From: Sordariomycetes sp. S80-01Y
Lineage: Eukaryota > Ascomycota > Sordariomycetes
Assembly: GCA_037042185.1 (NCBI GenBank)
Contig: JAXQJY010000027.1
Location: 372,001-436,000, forward strand
Length of the DNA stretch: 64,000 bases
Direction: 5' to 3'
In this document: positions 32,394 through 42,778 of the stretch, piece after piece
How positions within the stretch are numbered: position 1 is the first letter of the stretch
How the letters are laid out: each line of letters starts with the position of its first letter
Made by a program: the position numbers and the translations under genes
The notes under the pieces: model-generated
Database searches by the model: none
What the model was told of the DNA's origin: nothing
The model's input: the letters and a program-made list of their open reading frames with translations, nothing else

Positions 32394-33500
32394 ATTCGGC
32401 GGGAATTTGCTTTATAGCCCATGCCCTGGTAGCAATGCGTGGCTCCGTGCTAGGTGTTGGTTCTGATATGGCTGGCTCTATCAGGATTCCTGCGCTCTGT
32501 TGTGGGACCTTCGGTTTCAAGCCGACCGAGCACCGCGTGCCCTATGATGGCCAAGGCCGGCCAGATCGCCCTGGGTTATTTGGACCTATCTTCCCAGTTG
32601 CAGGTCCCCTAGGACGGTCGGCCCAGGACATGTCCTTGTTTATGCGACATGTGCTGAGTGGGCCCCCTCAAGAACTCGACTTCATGAGCCCGCCGATTCC
32701 ATGGAGACAGGCCAGGCAGGAAGGCCCGTTGCGCATTGGCGTCATAGCAGCATGTCCCTCATGCGACGTCAGCACTCCGATGATGGAGACTATTCTTAAT
32801 GCGACGAGACTACTATGAGAAGCCGGGCATGTCATGGTGAAGATACAAAGTTTTCCCAACTTCCAGCGAGGCCACGATGTTGCCTACAATATCTTTGACA
32901 TGGATAACTCGCAGACAGGATTACGGCATGTCACTGACTCTGGAGAGCCTATGGTACCAGCCACCAAAGACTTGAACCCAGGGTATCCCAACAACCGAAA
33001 GAACCGGAATCTAGATGATTTGTGGTCTCTCAGTGTTTAGAGACAACGCTTCATGAAGGAATGGCATGCCATATTCCTCAGCAGTAAGCTCGATGTGCTC
33101 TTGATGCCCGGGGCCAGCGGTATCGCCCCCGTACACGATACCATGAGATCATGCCCTTATATGGTCATGTGGAACCTGGTCAATGTGAGCTCGACATGTC
33201 CACCAAGCTTAAATCACCCTTCTAACTCGTCAGTACCCAGCGGCGGTCCTTCCTATCAGTGGTGTTCTTGGTGAAAGTAGAATTGACAATCTCGGTACGC
33301 ATGCTCTGTTCACTCGATGCCTGCACTTGCACTGATGAACACTGAGTCTTAGACACCGGTACCAATGATCCACCCCGTCATCTTCAGCTGGTTGCTCCAA
33401 GTTTCCGAGACGAAGAGTTGGCAGCGGCGCCCGAGATAGTATCGCGTGTGCTGCACAGGTCAGCTTCGGAGAAGATAAACGGCTCACCTGCTATCAAGGC
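32386..33500 (+). pseudogene. 5'-truncated amidase-signature pseudogene
   Basis: This is an amidase (acetamidase-like) relic. ALVAMRGSVLGVGSDMAGSIRIP keeps the cis-Ser and nucleophile-Ser region of the amidase signature, then GTFGFKPTEHRVPYDGQG, FPVAGPLGRSAQDMSLFMRH and, further on, SSKLDVLLMPGASGIAPVHD. The first ~170 residues, with the catalytic Lys, are missing. A piece of the 121-bp repeat sits at the break. Stops occur after N-A-T-R-L-L and after D-L-W-S-L-S-V. A canonical Gly of the signature is replaced by Ala (GSDMAGS). It is not functional. Confidence 0.85.
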
Positions 33501-35387
33501 TCTTCTGTAATTCAAGGGTCTTATAGCTGAGAAAGACATCTGCATAATCAAGCAACTGACTGCGGAGTCTGCCAGTTTAATTTTCCGACTGGCACCTTAG
33601 AGCTTTGCAAGATTGATTCTATAGGGTGTTTTCTCGTTCGCAGACGATGCTCGCCGCACAAAAGCTAATGACTTGGACTCGTCAGATACTGTCGCGGAAT
33701 CCGGAATGTGATTGCCCTGGGTAGATGGCTTAAGCAATGATCCCATTACACACGAGGTTTTATAGTACTCGCTCAGCAGCAACCGCCAGCTGTCTTCTTC
33801 TCTCCAGCACTCGGGTTTTCAGGTCTGCAGAAACACGACTAAGCGATAGAGAAGTTTTCATCTTCTAGCAGACTTTCTGTTGCCGTCTGAGATATAATTT
33901 CAGCCTTGCGCCCCAACTAACCCGAAAACTCGTGGTAATCTACTCGTTGCGAGCATGTCGATGCGATGGAGCTTAGCTATCAAGCCAAGACGGACTCCTC
34001 GTAAGCACTAGATATATATTCAGGTCGCAATGATACTGTAGTGGCTGGTGCGTTACTACAAACTTGTAGATCCTCGATGGAGGGACGGGTTTGTTCTATC
34101 GGAGCCACGACATTCGCTCGTGGGAAGTAGCGCATACCATAGCCATCGACATTTGCAAGTGGAATGTATTCGTAAATGATGAGGGCCGGCACGATAAAAT
34201 CGTGTAGCCTGCTTTCGACGCCTATTCCAGTCTATAGCCACAAGTGTCCTAGATGTGATTAGAACCCACCCTTCCCAGCGTAGCGAGACTAGAAGTCACG
34301 TGTTAAATCTGCACTAGACGACGAACTCTTACACTAATTGGGCACACTTTCTCTTGAGCTGATCTGTGTAACTAACAGCTTGTCGTGTTGACAGGTGTAT
34401 CTGACTGCTTTGGGGACCGCCAAGGGACCGGGTCTATTCATCGGAGTTGGCTGCTTCATGCTTGAAAGGTTGCTCGTCTAGGATTGGACTGATGCTTTTT
34501 TCTGAGATCGACTAGAATAACTTGTTACTTGCACTTGAACGCCTAGGCTGTTCCAAATGGTGCAGTCATCGGCCGCCAGCTGCGTGTTCCGTGCCAGGTC
34601 GAGCGTGGCCAGCAACAGTACTGAGCCAGGCACTAGCGGGTACTGCTACCATGATGCGAAACAGAGACAACCCGTTCTCTTCTTAAGCCCATTTTTATAA
34701 CACCGAGTGATTGTGAAGGGAAAATAGTGACAGGTGATGCGTAATAGAAGGCAACAAAAAGGCAACAAAAAAAACATACAACAGCCGGTATTCGCTGGTC
34801 GTCACCGACCCAACTACTAATCAGCCCCTCAGCGGCTTGACTATGGGAGAGCGGACGGGATCCCGTATTTTCCACTGGGTATGGTCGTATGTGCTAGAAT
34901 TAATGTGAATCTGCTCTATAGCCTATTGATGCTGTGTATACACAAGTTATGTCGAGCTTGTGAGTCCGCCTCCTGTCCTGATGCCGTACACAGGGTGCGT
35001 GCACTTGATTCATTATCCGCACACACCATCAATACCGTGACCTTGGACATGAGATTAACGACAGCTATGCACCTAATTGATCTAGATCTAGCCAATCCCC
35101 GCAATCCTTCGCCTTCAATGTTTAAAATACCCGCCGTCGCCGCCGTCCTATCCAGCTTCGCCCGTATATGAAGTCGCCCTGCGCCGAGCTCGCAAAGTAG
35201 GCAACGGTTAGAATGGCAAGGTCGCGGGTCGCCTCTGTTTTGAAGGTGGAATAATCGAAGACATGTTCAGCATGCTCAGCATGCTCACCGCATGCATAGT
35301 AGGTGACACGGGGGCCTACGTATGGGGGTCACTGGCGCCTAGTGTCACGTGTAGAGCCGCCAACAACATCTCGCGAAACACACGTAT
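33501..35387. other. Gene-poor stretch with repeat copy C
   Basis: No gene is supported over about 1.9 kb. Small open frames at 33980-34192 (minus) and about 34395-34480 (plus, LTALGTAKGPGLFIGVG) could be gene debris but match nothing I can name. An AGCATGCT palindrome is repeated near 35265-35285. Confidence 0.45.
34774..34894. repeat. 121-bp dispersed repeat, copy C
   Basis: Identical to copies A and B over the whole 121 bp. The upstream ~170 bp is a diverged match to the upstream of copy B (shared words include GCGGGTAC and AGGTGATGC). The flanks have drifted while the core has not. Confidence 0.9.
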
Positions 35388-37317
35388 TCAGTGTTCACAG
35401 AAATTCCACTCATCCTTCCTCAGAGCCTCATCCGTGTCTCTTCCCATCGCTGTCCGCTCATCCATCAGCTCGAGTCTCGCCCGCTTGGCCTCTTCCAATG
35501 AGATGGGCCAGTCCGCGGGTGCAGCGCCGTCGGCATCAGCCCACCAGTGCTCCTGCTGAGGGGGTACGTTGGCGGTGCTGATGATGGGTATACTGGGGTC
35601 AACGAGGAACAGGGCCAGGATCTTGCGATGACCGGGCTTCGTCTTATCCTTCAGCTCGAAAGGTGCGACGCGATGCTGGTACACGTTCGGGAAAGCGATG
35701 AGGCGCCCTTCGCAAGTGAGTACACTACCGAGCTCTTGCAGGGTATCGCGATGGGCGTTGATTCCGAACGTACCCATGATAGATTCGTAGTCGCTCTGCT
35801 CGTGTCGAAGTTCCGCGCTAAGGTCTTCGCGGTTGGCCCGTGTGCGAAAGGCAAGATGTGAAGGGGTGATGTTCTCGGAATCGTAATAGTATATCGCCGT
35901 GGCGCAGATATGCTCATTGAGCTGGCCTTCAACGTGCCAGGATCCGCCGTCGTAGGTCGGATTCTCGGGGGTGAGATGGATGTTCGCCAATTTAACGATC
36001 ACCTGAATGCGATCGGCTGGCCACCCCAGATCCCCAGGTGCGCCGTTCTCGCTCACCGGGAAGAAGTTGAAATAGCGAAGTTTGTCGGCAGTGACAGCTT
36101 TTAACTCGCCATACGGACGCGGCTCCGGGTACTCAAAGGGATGTGTGGCGTCGAACCAAGCCAAGTCCTTGAGCACCAGCGGATGATCATCTTGAAGTTT
36201 GTAGTAGTCTCGCCATTCTGGTCGCGCGTCCTCCCCATCTTCCAGAGGACGCGTGTTCTTGTTGCACCCGTAGCGACGCGCCTTTCTACAGAATTCCGGT
36301 ATGGTACATCGTCTTCCCACACGGTGGCACGGGATTCGAAGTCGGTCGAAATCCCGAGGCCAACGGTAGACGAGATCCCAAAAGGGCAGAACATGCTCGA
36401 GTATTTTCTCAATAACATCATAAAGGTTTCGATGATGGATCGGGTTTAGATTGTTGATGTAGCTTGCGATTTTAGGCGTGGAGCCGTTGATTTCAACATC
36501 GCAGGGCAGCCACTGGAATCGTCGGGACCAGGGATCCTTTATAAGTTCCCCGTAGCGATTGCGCTTGTATTCTGCTTCGTCCATGGGAATCTCTGGTATA
36601 ACTTGGCCGAAACCACAAACTTCCAGACAGTTGTCAAGGGTGACGGGCCTGTCGGGAGCAATACGGGAGCGCCCATAGACGAGGGGCCAGAGCGAAGGGT
36701 GGACCAGATCGAGGACCTTGCCGTCGCTTCGAGGATGCCAGTCTTTCTCGGCTTCCGGCACTCTCTCCAGCAGCGCAACGGCAGCCTTAAGCTCCTCCCT
36801 CAGCTGAGACGAGATGGCGCTGTCGGACTTGATGACCGCAGCCGCGGAATCGAACACGGGAATCATGCCTGTCTCCTCGTAGAGACTTGCCTTGCTTCTT
36901 AGCTCCTGCAGCATCTACGCAGGCCCCGCTCGTTAGCAGAGATACACCATTAGAATACAGGAGCGCTTCAGGTAAATGATGAGCACGAACAAAATCCCAC
37001 ATGGCGTCCGAAATAGGAGCATCTTGTTGGAAGCCGATGGCCTGGAGCCAGTCAACATGACGGAGCTCGTTCCTCCACTTGTTGACAATTTCATCGTTGA
37101 AAGCTTTGATCTGCCAGCTGGGCTTGTTGGTGATCTGCTCGATGAACCAGAGCATGGACAGCTCGCGAATCGTCAGCGTGTAGGCTTTCCAATCCTCGTG
37201 AAGAAGCGAAGGGAACCTCGTGGGGGTGAGCACGTTGTATCCCACCGCAGGCAAGAACTTGAGAGGCAAGCCATAGCCGGGACGGGCAAAGGGTTGGGCT
37301 TCGGCTTCGGCTTCCAT
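35388..37317 (-). CDS. DUF4246 family protein (two exons, 617 aa)
   Basis: The protein fits the fungal DUF4246 family, whose function is not established. Marks are the N-terminal PGYGLPLKFLPAVGYN, then W-Q-I-K-A-F-N-D-E, HVDWLQAIGF and YEETGMIPVFDS. Later come VLPFWDLVYRW, VIVKLANIHLTPENPTYDGG, SWHVEGQLNEHICATAIYYY and a C-terminal region with INAHRDTLQELGSV. The H-V-E-G and later H-R-V-A pair recall a 2-oxoglutarate-oxygenase-like jelly roll, which is only a guess. Exon 1 is 36991-37317 and exon 2 is 35388-36914. The 76-nt intron has a GTTCGT donor, which keeps the frame and gives W-D-F-M-L-Q-E-L-R. Another nearby donor is possible. Confidence 0.88.
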
Positions 37318-37636
37318 TTTCGATCGTTTCCTTAAGCCAGGGTTGGTGCAATTTGACGGGTGATGCTTCTATTTCCGCGTGCTGTCACGTTTCGTCTCGA
37401 GATATTCACGTTCATTATTGTCATATGGTGGGGCAGGGTTTGGCCGACACCCGGCGACTGGTGCAGCTAGCTACGGGCGAACCGCTGCCAAGCTCCGTCA
37501 GCCAGCAGCGCTGCTCTTGTCCAGGCTTTCATCACTGACATAGCCTCGAGCTCACACAGTATCACGTCGACTTTATGCGAGTTCGCCAGGACTTGTGACG
37601 CCGGTTCACTCCCTACCAGCCAGGAACATCCACACG
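37318..37636. promoter_or_regulatory. Shared divergent promoter (DUF4246 / DUF3632)
   Basis: 319 bp between two divergent start codons with no coding content. The pair is probably co-regulated, which is inferred from layout alone. Confidence 0.4.
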
Positions 37637-38518
37637 ATGGCCAACGACGAGTACAATTTGCAGCATCTTCCGGATTACGGCCTCTCATCAGAAGACGACG
37701 AGGAAGTGATCATCGTCTCTCAATCTGCATTTCAGTCGCTTTCTGAGACAACCGCCGACGAACAAGCTCGAAACGTCGCCTCGCAATTGCAAAAGCTCAA
37801 GTCCCCCGAGAAACCGATAACCCAGTTCGGGAGCACCTGGGAAGCGGTTCTTAGCGTCGCAAGAAACATTCCCTATCGAGACCACGAGGGACAAGAGTTT
37901 ATCATAAAGGTCATTCGCGTGCTGGTCGCTACGCCGCCATGGGATGAGCTTCCCGGGCTGGCGCAGGTCATGAGAACCAATTGGTCAGGTTCGTGCATGG
38001 TTCCATTTACTTACGGCAACAGACTGCTGATTACAATGACAGACCCAATCTTCGAAACTGTAGAAGGAGAGGAAGCAGATGATGAGTATCCTTACAATGA
38101 GTGGCTGAACTTGAACTCATTCAATGCTCGGCTCTTTGGAGCAGGTCTGGTCGAATGGGAGAGCTTCGTTATCTGGCAGATGAGGCAAGCTCTTGAGGAG
38201 GACCTGAGGCCTGGTGCGGCCACTGATCTGAAACTTTCCGTCGCCAGCGAGTGGGCAATCCACGCTGGGCGAGCCCTCCTTCGGAAGTGCCTTGTGGAGA
38301 GACGAGATGGCACTGAAGGTGACAAGAGGTCGCATGGACCTGGTCCCTTGTATGCTGGACATGGGGCATTGAATCTCGAACGTTGGGGTTTTTGGAAACG
38401 GAGGCTTGGGGAACTCCGGCCGGCGGTCACTGGGGAGGAAACAGCTGCAAGTGTTGACCAAGCAATACAATGCATGGCAGCGGCGGCGACGGCGTTCGCG
38501 CAGGCAGACCTCAAATGA
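37637..38518 (+). CDS. DUF3632-like protein (single exon, 293 aa)
   Basis: A cytosolic fungal protein resembling DUF3632. It begins with an acidic N terminus (SSEDDEEVII), then a helical domain with FNARLFGAGLVEW and WQMRQALEED, and ends with a segment containing GFWKRRLGEL. These helical proteins have no known activity. The ATG at 37637 (CACACGATGG context) is preferred over upstream near-cognate codons. There is no signal peptide. It is divergent from the DUF4246 gene. No introns or defects are seen. Confidence 0.8.
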   Translation: MANDEYNLQHLPDYGLSSEDDEEVIIVSQSAFQSLSETTADEQARNVASQLQKLKSPEKPITQFGSTWEAVLSVARNIPYRDHEGQEFIIKVIRVLVATPPWDELPGLAQVMRTNWSGSCMVPFTYGNRLLITMTDPIFETVEGEEADDEYPYNEWLNLNSFNARLFGAGLVEWESFVIWQMRQALEEDLRPGAATDLKLSVASEWAIHAGRALLRKCLVERRDGTEGDKRSHGPGPLYAGHGALNLERWGFWKRRLGELRPAVTGEETAASVDQAIQCMAAAATAFAQADLK

Positions 38519-39147
38519 AAAGTCTCTGCCACCAAATGCAGCTCTTTTGTCACCAATCTACCCTATTTAAGAGGCTATGGGTCATTTGGCCTGGCCTTCT
38601 GACGCCTAGACGCCTGCCTCCCGTTCCAGGGATCTGGGCCTCTCCGCTTGTACAACACATTCGGACTACATTCTGTTCTTAGTATTCTCAGCTAACCAGT
38701 AGAATCACTCACTCTTGTAGAAACTGGTATTACTTTTGCCATTACCTCATTGTCCATGAGCCCAGGGAAAGGGACAAAGCGTTGGTGCCAACGGACGTCG
38801 CATGCTCGAGACCTGGATCCGGGGTCCTGTAACGGGGTTTAGCAGCACAATACAACCATTTGTTGTCGGTCATTGTGCAAGAGCATGAGCAGATGGGGCG
38901 GCTGGAACCGTGCCAACTTGAAGCACCCAGCTCATGCCTAGCGCCAGGCATAAATTTTGGATAGCAGCTTGAAGATTTATAGGGTGAGGCTATTGAGATG
39001 CTATAGGAATCCAAGAACGGTGGGGCGCTGCACTGGAGGAATGAGGCGCGGACAGTTCCACTCAGGCTCATCTCGACTCGGACTCACGAATCTTTCCATC
39101 TCTCTCACACTCTCTCCTTTTCGCGCTTCAATTCCGCGGACCCCCAA
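38519..39147. other. Intergenic region upstream of the 39-kb regulator
   Basis: 629 bp with no supported gene. The last 60 bp before the ATG is a CT-rich leader (TCTCTCACACTCTCTCC), typical of ascomycete 5' UTRs. Confidence 0.5.
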
Positions 39148-41250
39148 ATGCCGGCGTCGCCTGAGCCTACGCAACAGCCTGTGAAGCGCCGTCGACCAGC
39201 CCTCGCCTGCACACGTTGTCGAAGACGCAAGATCCGCTGCGACCAACAGACGCCGTGCAACAACTGCGCCAGAGCAGACATCGACAGCTGCCTCTACCCG
39301 CAATCCCATTCTCCAGTGGGAAGAGTTGCGCGCCCCAAGACCAGCACACACCGGCTGACACCACGGCCTCTGGCCCCGCAGTCAACGGCTTCCAGCCCCG
39401 CTCATCATGACAATGCGCGTCTTGACAAGGAGAAGAGCAGCAATGATCGACCCCAGATTGGAGAGGTGCCAAAGACTCATCCGCCAGCGCGGCATGGGTT
39501 TGCAAACCAAAGCAGTTGGATGAACACCACAAGCCTGTGCACTCGTGTCCTTCGATGCCTCAGCGAAGGCCAAGCCGAGAACGCTGGACTGCGCAACAGC
39601 ATCAAGCATTGCAAATCTCTTAGGAAGCGCGTCGTTGCTTTGACTGCTGTCGACTTCGATGCGGCGAGCGCAAGCATTGGGGCCAATATGCCATCCAGGG
39701 CGGTCGCGGACCAGCTCCTCGACGCCTACTTCGAGACCTTGGCGGGTGTTTTCCCCGTCCTTCACCTCCCGAGCTTTCGCGCCCAATACGAAAGCTACTG
39801 GACGGGAGCAGCTCCAACGTCAGACGCATTCATTCACCAAATGCAGGTTTGCTTGGCATTGGGCACGATGGCGACCAAGGAACCACTGCAATTTGGCCAG
39901 GCTCCCATGCAATGGCTTTGCGCGGCGTCCTCATGGGTAGGACGTCTCTCAGCGTGGCCACGAGAGCGGCAAACGACCTTCGAAGAGCTTCAAATCAGCT
40001 GCCTGCTGTGTCTCGCAGGATCAAGCGGTCCTCTCGGCGAAAGGGCGAGTTGGGTTGACGCCGGGGACCTGGTAAGGAAGGCTATGGCTCTAAACCTACA
40101 CCGTGACCCTACGCACCTGGGAATTGACGCGCCTGACGAGGTCGATCTCCGCCGAAAGCTCTGGACCACAATCATGGAGCTCAATCTCATGACTTCTTTG
40201 CAGGCTTCCCAGCCTCCTCTCATCGCTGGCCAGGATTGGCGCACCGAATGTCCAGCAATTCTTACCCCAGGAGACGTCGCCGACGCACCAGCATCTGTTC
40301 AGCCATTTCTCTCAAAATCTTTACGACTTCGATTAGATATCGCTTCCAGTGCCGCCGGGTCTGGAGCGGCCTTATCGTTGGAGTATGTCATCCGGCTTCA
40401 CCGCAGGTTGTCCCAGGCTCAGGAGCAACTCAAGACAGACTTAGCTGCCGAACATGAGGGGAAAACTTGTAAAACATCCCATAGGCTACTGGCTAGTGTC
40501 GTCTTCTCCCGCTATTTCCTAGCTCTACATCTACCACTACTAGGAAGACACATCATGGATCCTACCTTCTACTTTTCCCGTAGAGCCAGCGCCTCTGTCT
40601 CTGTCCAGATGCTGGCCGCGTGTGGAATCAGGGACGCCACCCATGACGAGGCAATATCAGCTGTGCGAGAGCTCTTTGTGAACCACGTTGGTCTAACTCG
40701 AGGAATTGGAATGCAGTCTGTCTCCGCCGTTCTGTTGGAGCTGGTTACGTCGGCTGAAGAACGATATGACGGCTCCGGAGGACTTCCTGCATGGGATGAG
40801 GCTGAGCTTCGCCAATGCGCTCGCTCGGCTCAAGATTGGATGGAGCAGCGCCTAGGAGCCGGATCGATAGAAGTCCACAGCTGCTGCTTGATCGCCGCCT
40901 GCGTTGCTTACGCCTCGGCTCTAAATGCCGGCAACTACACAGACGCTAACAAAGCCGTGATTGCGGCGGCTTCGGAGACCAGCAAAAGATGTGAAGAGAT
41001 TCTCGCAGGGACACTCAGCAGGCTTCCAGGTCTCAGCACTGGAACTGGAACAGCGTTACCGCCAGACCCAGCACTGTCCCATGCAGGAGAGTCCGTTACC
41101 GATACCAATGTAGTCGCCTTGGACGATTGGCAAAATTCAATGACTTTTGGTGGGGCCGATGATTTCTTTGGCTTTGACTGGACTTTCATGCCCGAGTCAA
41201 GCATGGCCCTTTTCCCAGAGGTTGATGCGATAGTTCCAACGACTACGTGA
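39148..41250 (+). CDS. Zn2Cys6 transcription factor (single exon, 700 aa)
   Basis: The zinc cluster lies at residues 21-48 (ACTRCRRRKIRCDQQTPCNNC, then C48 after A-D-I-D-S), preceded by a basic KRRR. It is followed by a long Ser/Pro-rich linker and the fungal-specific TF domain. That domain includes LLDAYFETLAGVFPVLHLPS, AMALNLHRDPTHLGI and RRKLWTTIMELNLMTSLQ, where the family has a short R-R-x-x-W-W/T signature. The C terminus is acidic and aromatic (DDFFGFDWTFMPES), as expected of an activation domain. It is uninterrupted over 2.1 kb. It lies tail-to-tail with the NmrA-like gene, which in turn is divergent from a flavin monooxygenase, and is their probable local regulator. Confidence 0.93.
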   Translation: MPASPEPTQQPVKRRRPALACTRCRRRKIRCDQQTPCNNCARADIDSCLYPQSHSPVGRVARPKTSTHRLTPRPLAPQSTASSPAHHDNARLDKEKSSNDRPQIGEVPKTHPPARHGFANQSSWMNTTSLCTRVLRCLSEGQAENAGLRNSIKHCKSLRKRVVALTAVDFDAASASIGANMPSRAVADQLLDAYFETLAGVFPVLHLPSFRAQYESYWTGAAPTSDAFIHQMQVCLALGTMATKEPLQFGQAPMQWLCAASSWVGRLSAWPRERQTTFEELQISCLLCLAGSSGPLGERASWVDAGDLVRKAMALNLHRDPTHLGIDAPDEVDLRRKLWTTIMELNLMTSLQASQPPLIAGQDWRTECPAILTPGDVADAPASVQPFLSKSLRLRLDIASSAAGSGAALSLEYVIRLHRRLSQAQEQLKTDLAAEHEGKTCKTSHRLLASVVFSRYFLALHLPLLGRHIMDPTFYFSRRASASVSVQMLAACGIRDATHDEAISAVRELFVNHVGLTRGIGMQSVSAVLLELVTSAEERYDGSGGLPAWDEAELRQCARSAQDWMEQRLGAGSIEVHSCCLIAACVAYASALNAGNYTDANKAVIAAASETSKRCEEILAGTLSRLPGLSTGTGTALPPDPALSHAGESVTDTNVVALDDWQNSMTFGGADDFFGFDWTFMPESSMALFPEVDAIVPTTT

Positions 41251-41427
41251 GAGTGAAGGGGTGAAAGGACTAGCAGGGCGAAACGCAGCACAAGTTCTGC
41301 GTACAATCAATTAATAGGTTTCTCCATCCCTATCGGCACTAGGAGGCCAAGTACAACCCAAAACTTCTCTGCTGCCAAGCTGCGCGGCGACCATCCCACT
41401 TCTGCCTCTCAAACCAACAGACAGCCA

Positions 41428-42178
41428 TCAATTGGTAATGACCGGGGACTTTCCGTCGTACTTTGACGTCTCTGCAGCCTCGACCATGAACTTAGCAACA
41501 CTCGCGCGCGTAATCTTGGGCATAAAACCAGCGCCCTTGCCATCGTCGCCGTACACCTTGACCTCGGCAGCCTCACCATCCGCCAGCATCCACGGCCGCA
41601 CCTCCACAAAACGCAGGCTCTCGGCGCTCTTGAGCTCCTTGTCGACTGCGTCGTGGTCCTCTCGGCTGTAGCGCATGTTGGTGTGGGTGAAGGTCAACCG
41701 CATCAGCCAGTTGAGATTGTTCCATGAGCTGCCGGTGCCCACCGAAGACATGGCCACTATCTTGCGTACCGGTGGCGAGGCGCCTTGCATGGCTTCGATG
41801 GCGTTGCGCACGCTGTCCGCGAGCAAGCGCGGTGGTGAGTTGACGGGGTCTGGGGCGGCGAACGGGCTGTCGCTGACGCGGCGAGCGTTCAGGGTAACCA
41901 GAACGACGTCGACTGGAGTTGTTGAGGTCGCAATGGCCCGAGCAATGTCGTCTTTGTTCAGTGGAGAGCCCACCACGACAGTTAAACCTGCGCGCTGAAC
42001 TAGCGAGGTTTCGTTGCGGACCAAAGCGATTACTTCGTGGCCTATCAGTACCGAGTCAGTCTTTGACATGTCGAAGGCTCACTTCTTGGGGAGAGCAGGA
42101 AAGAGTACCTTTGCTGATGGCCTCGTTGATCACTAATTGGCCTGAACGACCGCTGCCTCCGATGACAAGGAACTTCAT
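41428..42178 (-). CDS. NmrA-like / atypical SDR NAD(P)-binding protein (two exons, 227 aa)
   Basis: A Rossmann-fold protein. MKFLVIGGSGRSGQLVINEA gives the G-x-x-G-x-x-G nucleotide site, the intron falls right after it, and the next exon starts HEVIALVRN. Further marks are the VDVVLVTLNARR strand, KIVAMSSVGTG (the S of the SDR-like core) and FVEVRPWMLADGEA. It ends with the RASVAKFMVEAAE helix typical of NAD(P)H-binding epimerase-like proteins. Exons are 42109-42178 and 41428-42041. A full catalytic Y-x-x-x-K is not obvious, so it may be a redox sensor or atypical reductase. It is divergent from the flavin monooxygenase. Confidence 0.9.
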
Positions 42179-42778
42179 CGTTGCGGTTTTGAGATAATAT
42201 GTCGACTTGGTTGTTGATTGGACTGGGTGGGCTGTGACGACTTGCTTGACGATAGCAAGTCAAAGTATGTTGCTTGTGTATGGCTCGAGGTGTTTAAAAG
42301 CTGTTGATTGTTGGTACTTTGCATCTGCATAACGGGAGAGAAACGCCGTCTATTTGTATTCCGGTCAGCAAAGGCCCTGTAGGATCCTCGTCATGATTGC
42401 AAATTGTCCGCGCCGTCGACTTACAACAAGGCCTTGTCAAAAGTCCGTCGCGGACCTATTTGACCAATCAAATGTGGCTGTCAGCATTTGTCGTCCGCTC
42501 CGTCCAGGGGCTGCGGCCTGGAAGACGGAGATAACGACTGGGCCGCAGCAAATACATCGCTGCTACTGGACGGTTAGCTCCGTGAGCGGACAATCAAGCA
42601 TAAGCATACTCTCCCTGTGAGGCCCCTTTGCCTGCTTCTAGAGATGGTAGGAACAGGTATAAAACCTAGGGTGATCGAATGAGAAGTTTAGAGATACAAA
42701 CATTTATTAGCCAAACAACACATCCATCATATCGCATCGACAGCCTTCGCTGCAACAACTTGATCCAACCGCCTCGAA
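42179..42778. promoter_or_regulatory. Shared divergent promoter with TATA box
   Basis: 600 bp between the NmrA-like gene and the flavin monooxygenase. A TATAAAA at 42658-42664 lies 115 bp upstream of the monooxygenase ATG and suits it. No coding content. Confidence 0.55.

Noticed and set aside
33980-34480. Two short peptides (minus 33980-34192; plus near 34395) that look protein-like
   Set aside because: No family recognised and no neighbouring exons; noted only as possible debris.
35140-35160. CCG/CGC-rich run
   Set aside because: A short simple-sequence stretch without gene context.
39167-39829. Long antisense frames opposite the 39-kb regulator
   Set aside because: The sense frame has a full zinc cluster and TF domain; the antisense frames are composition shadows.
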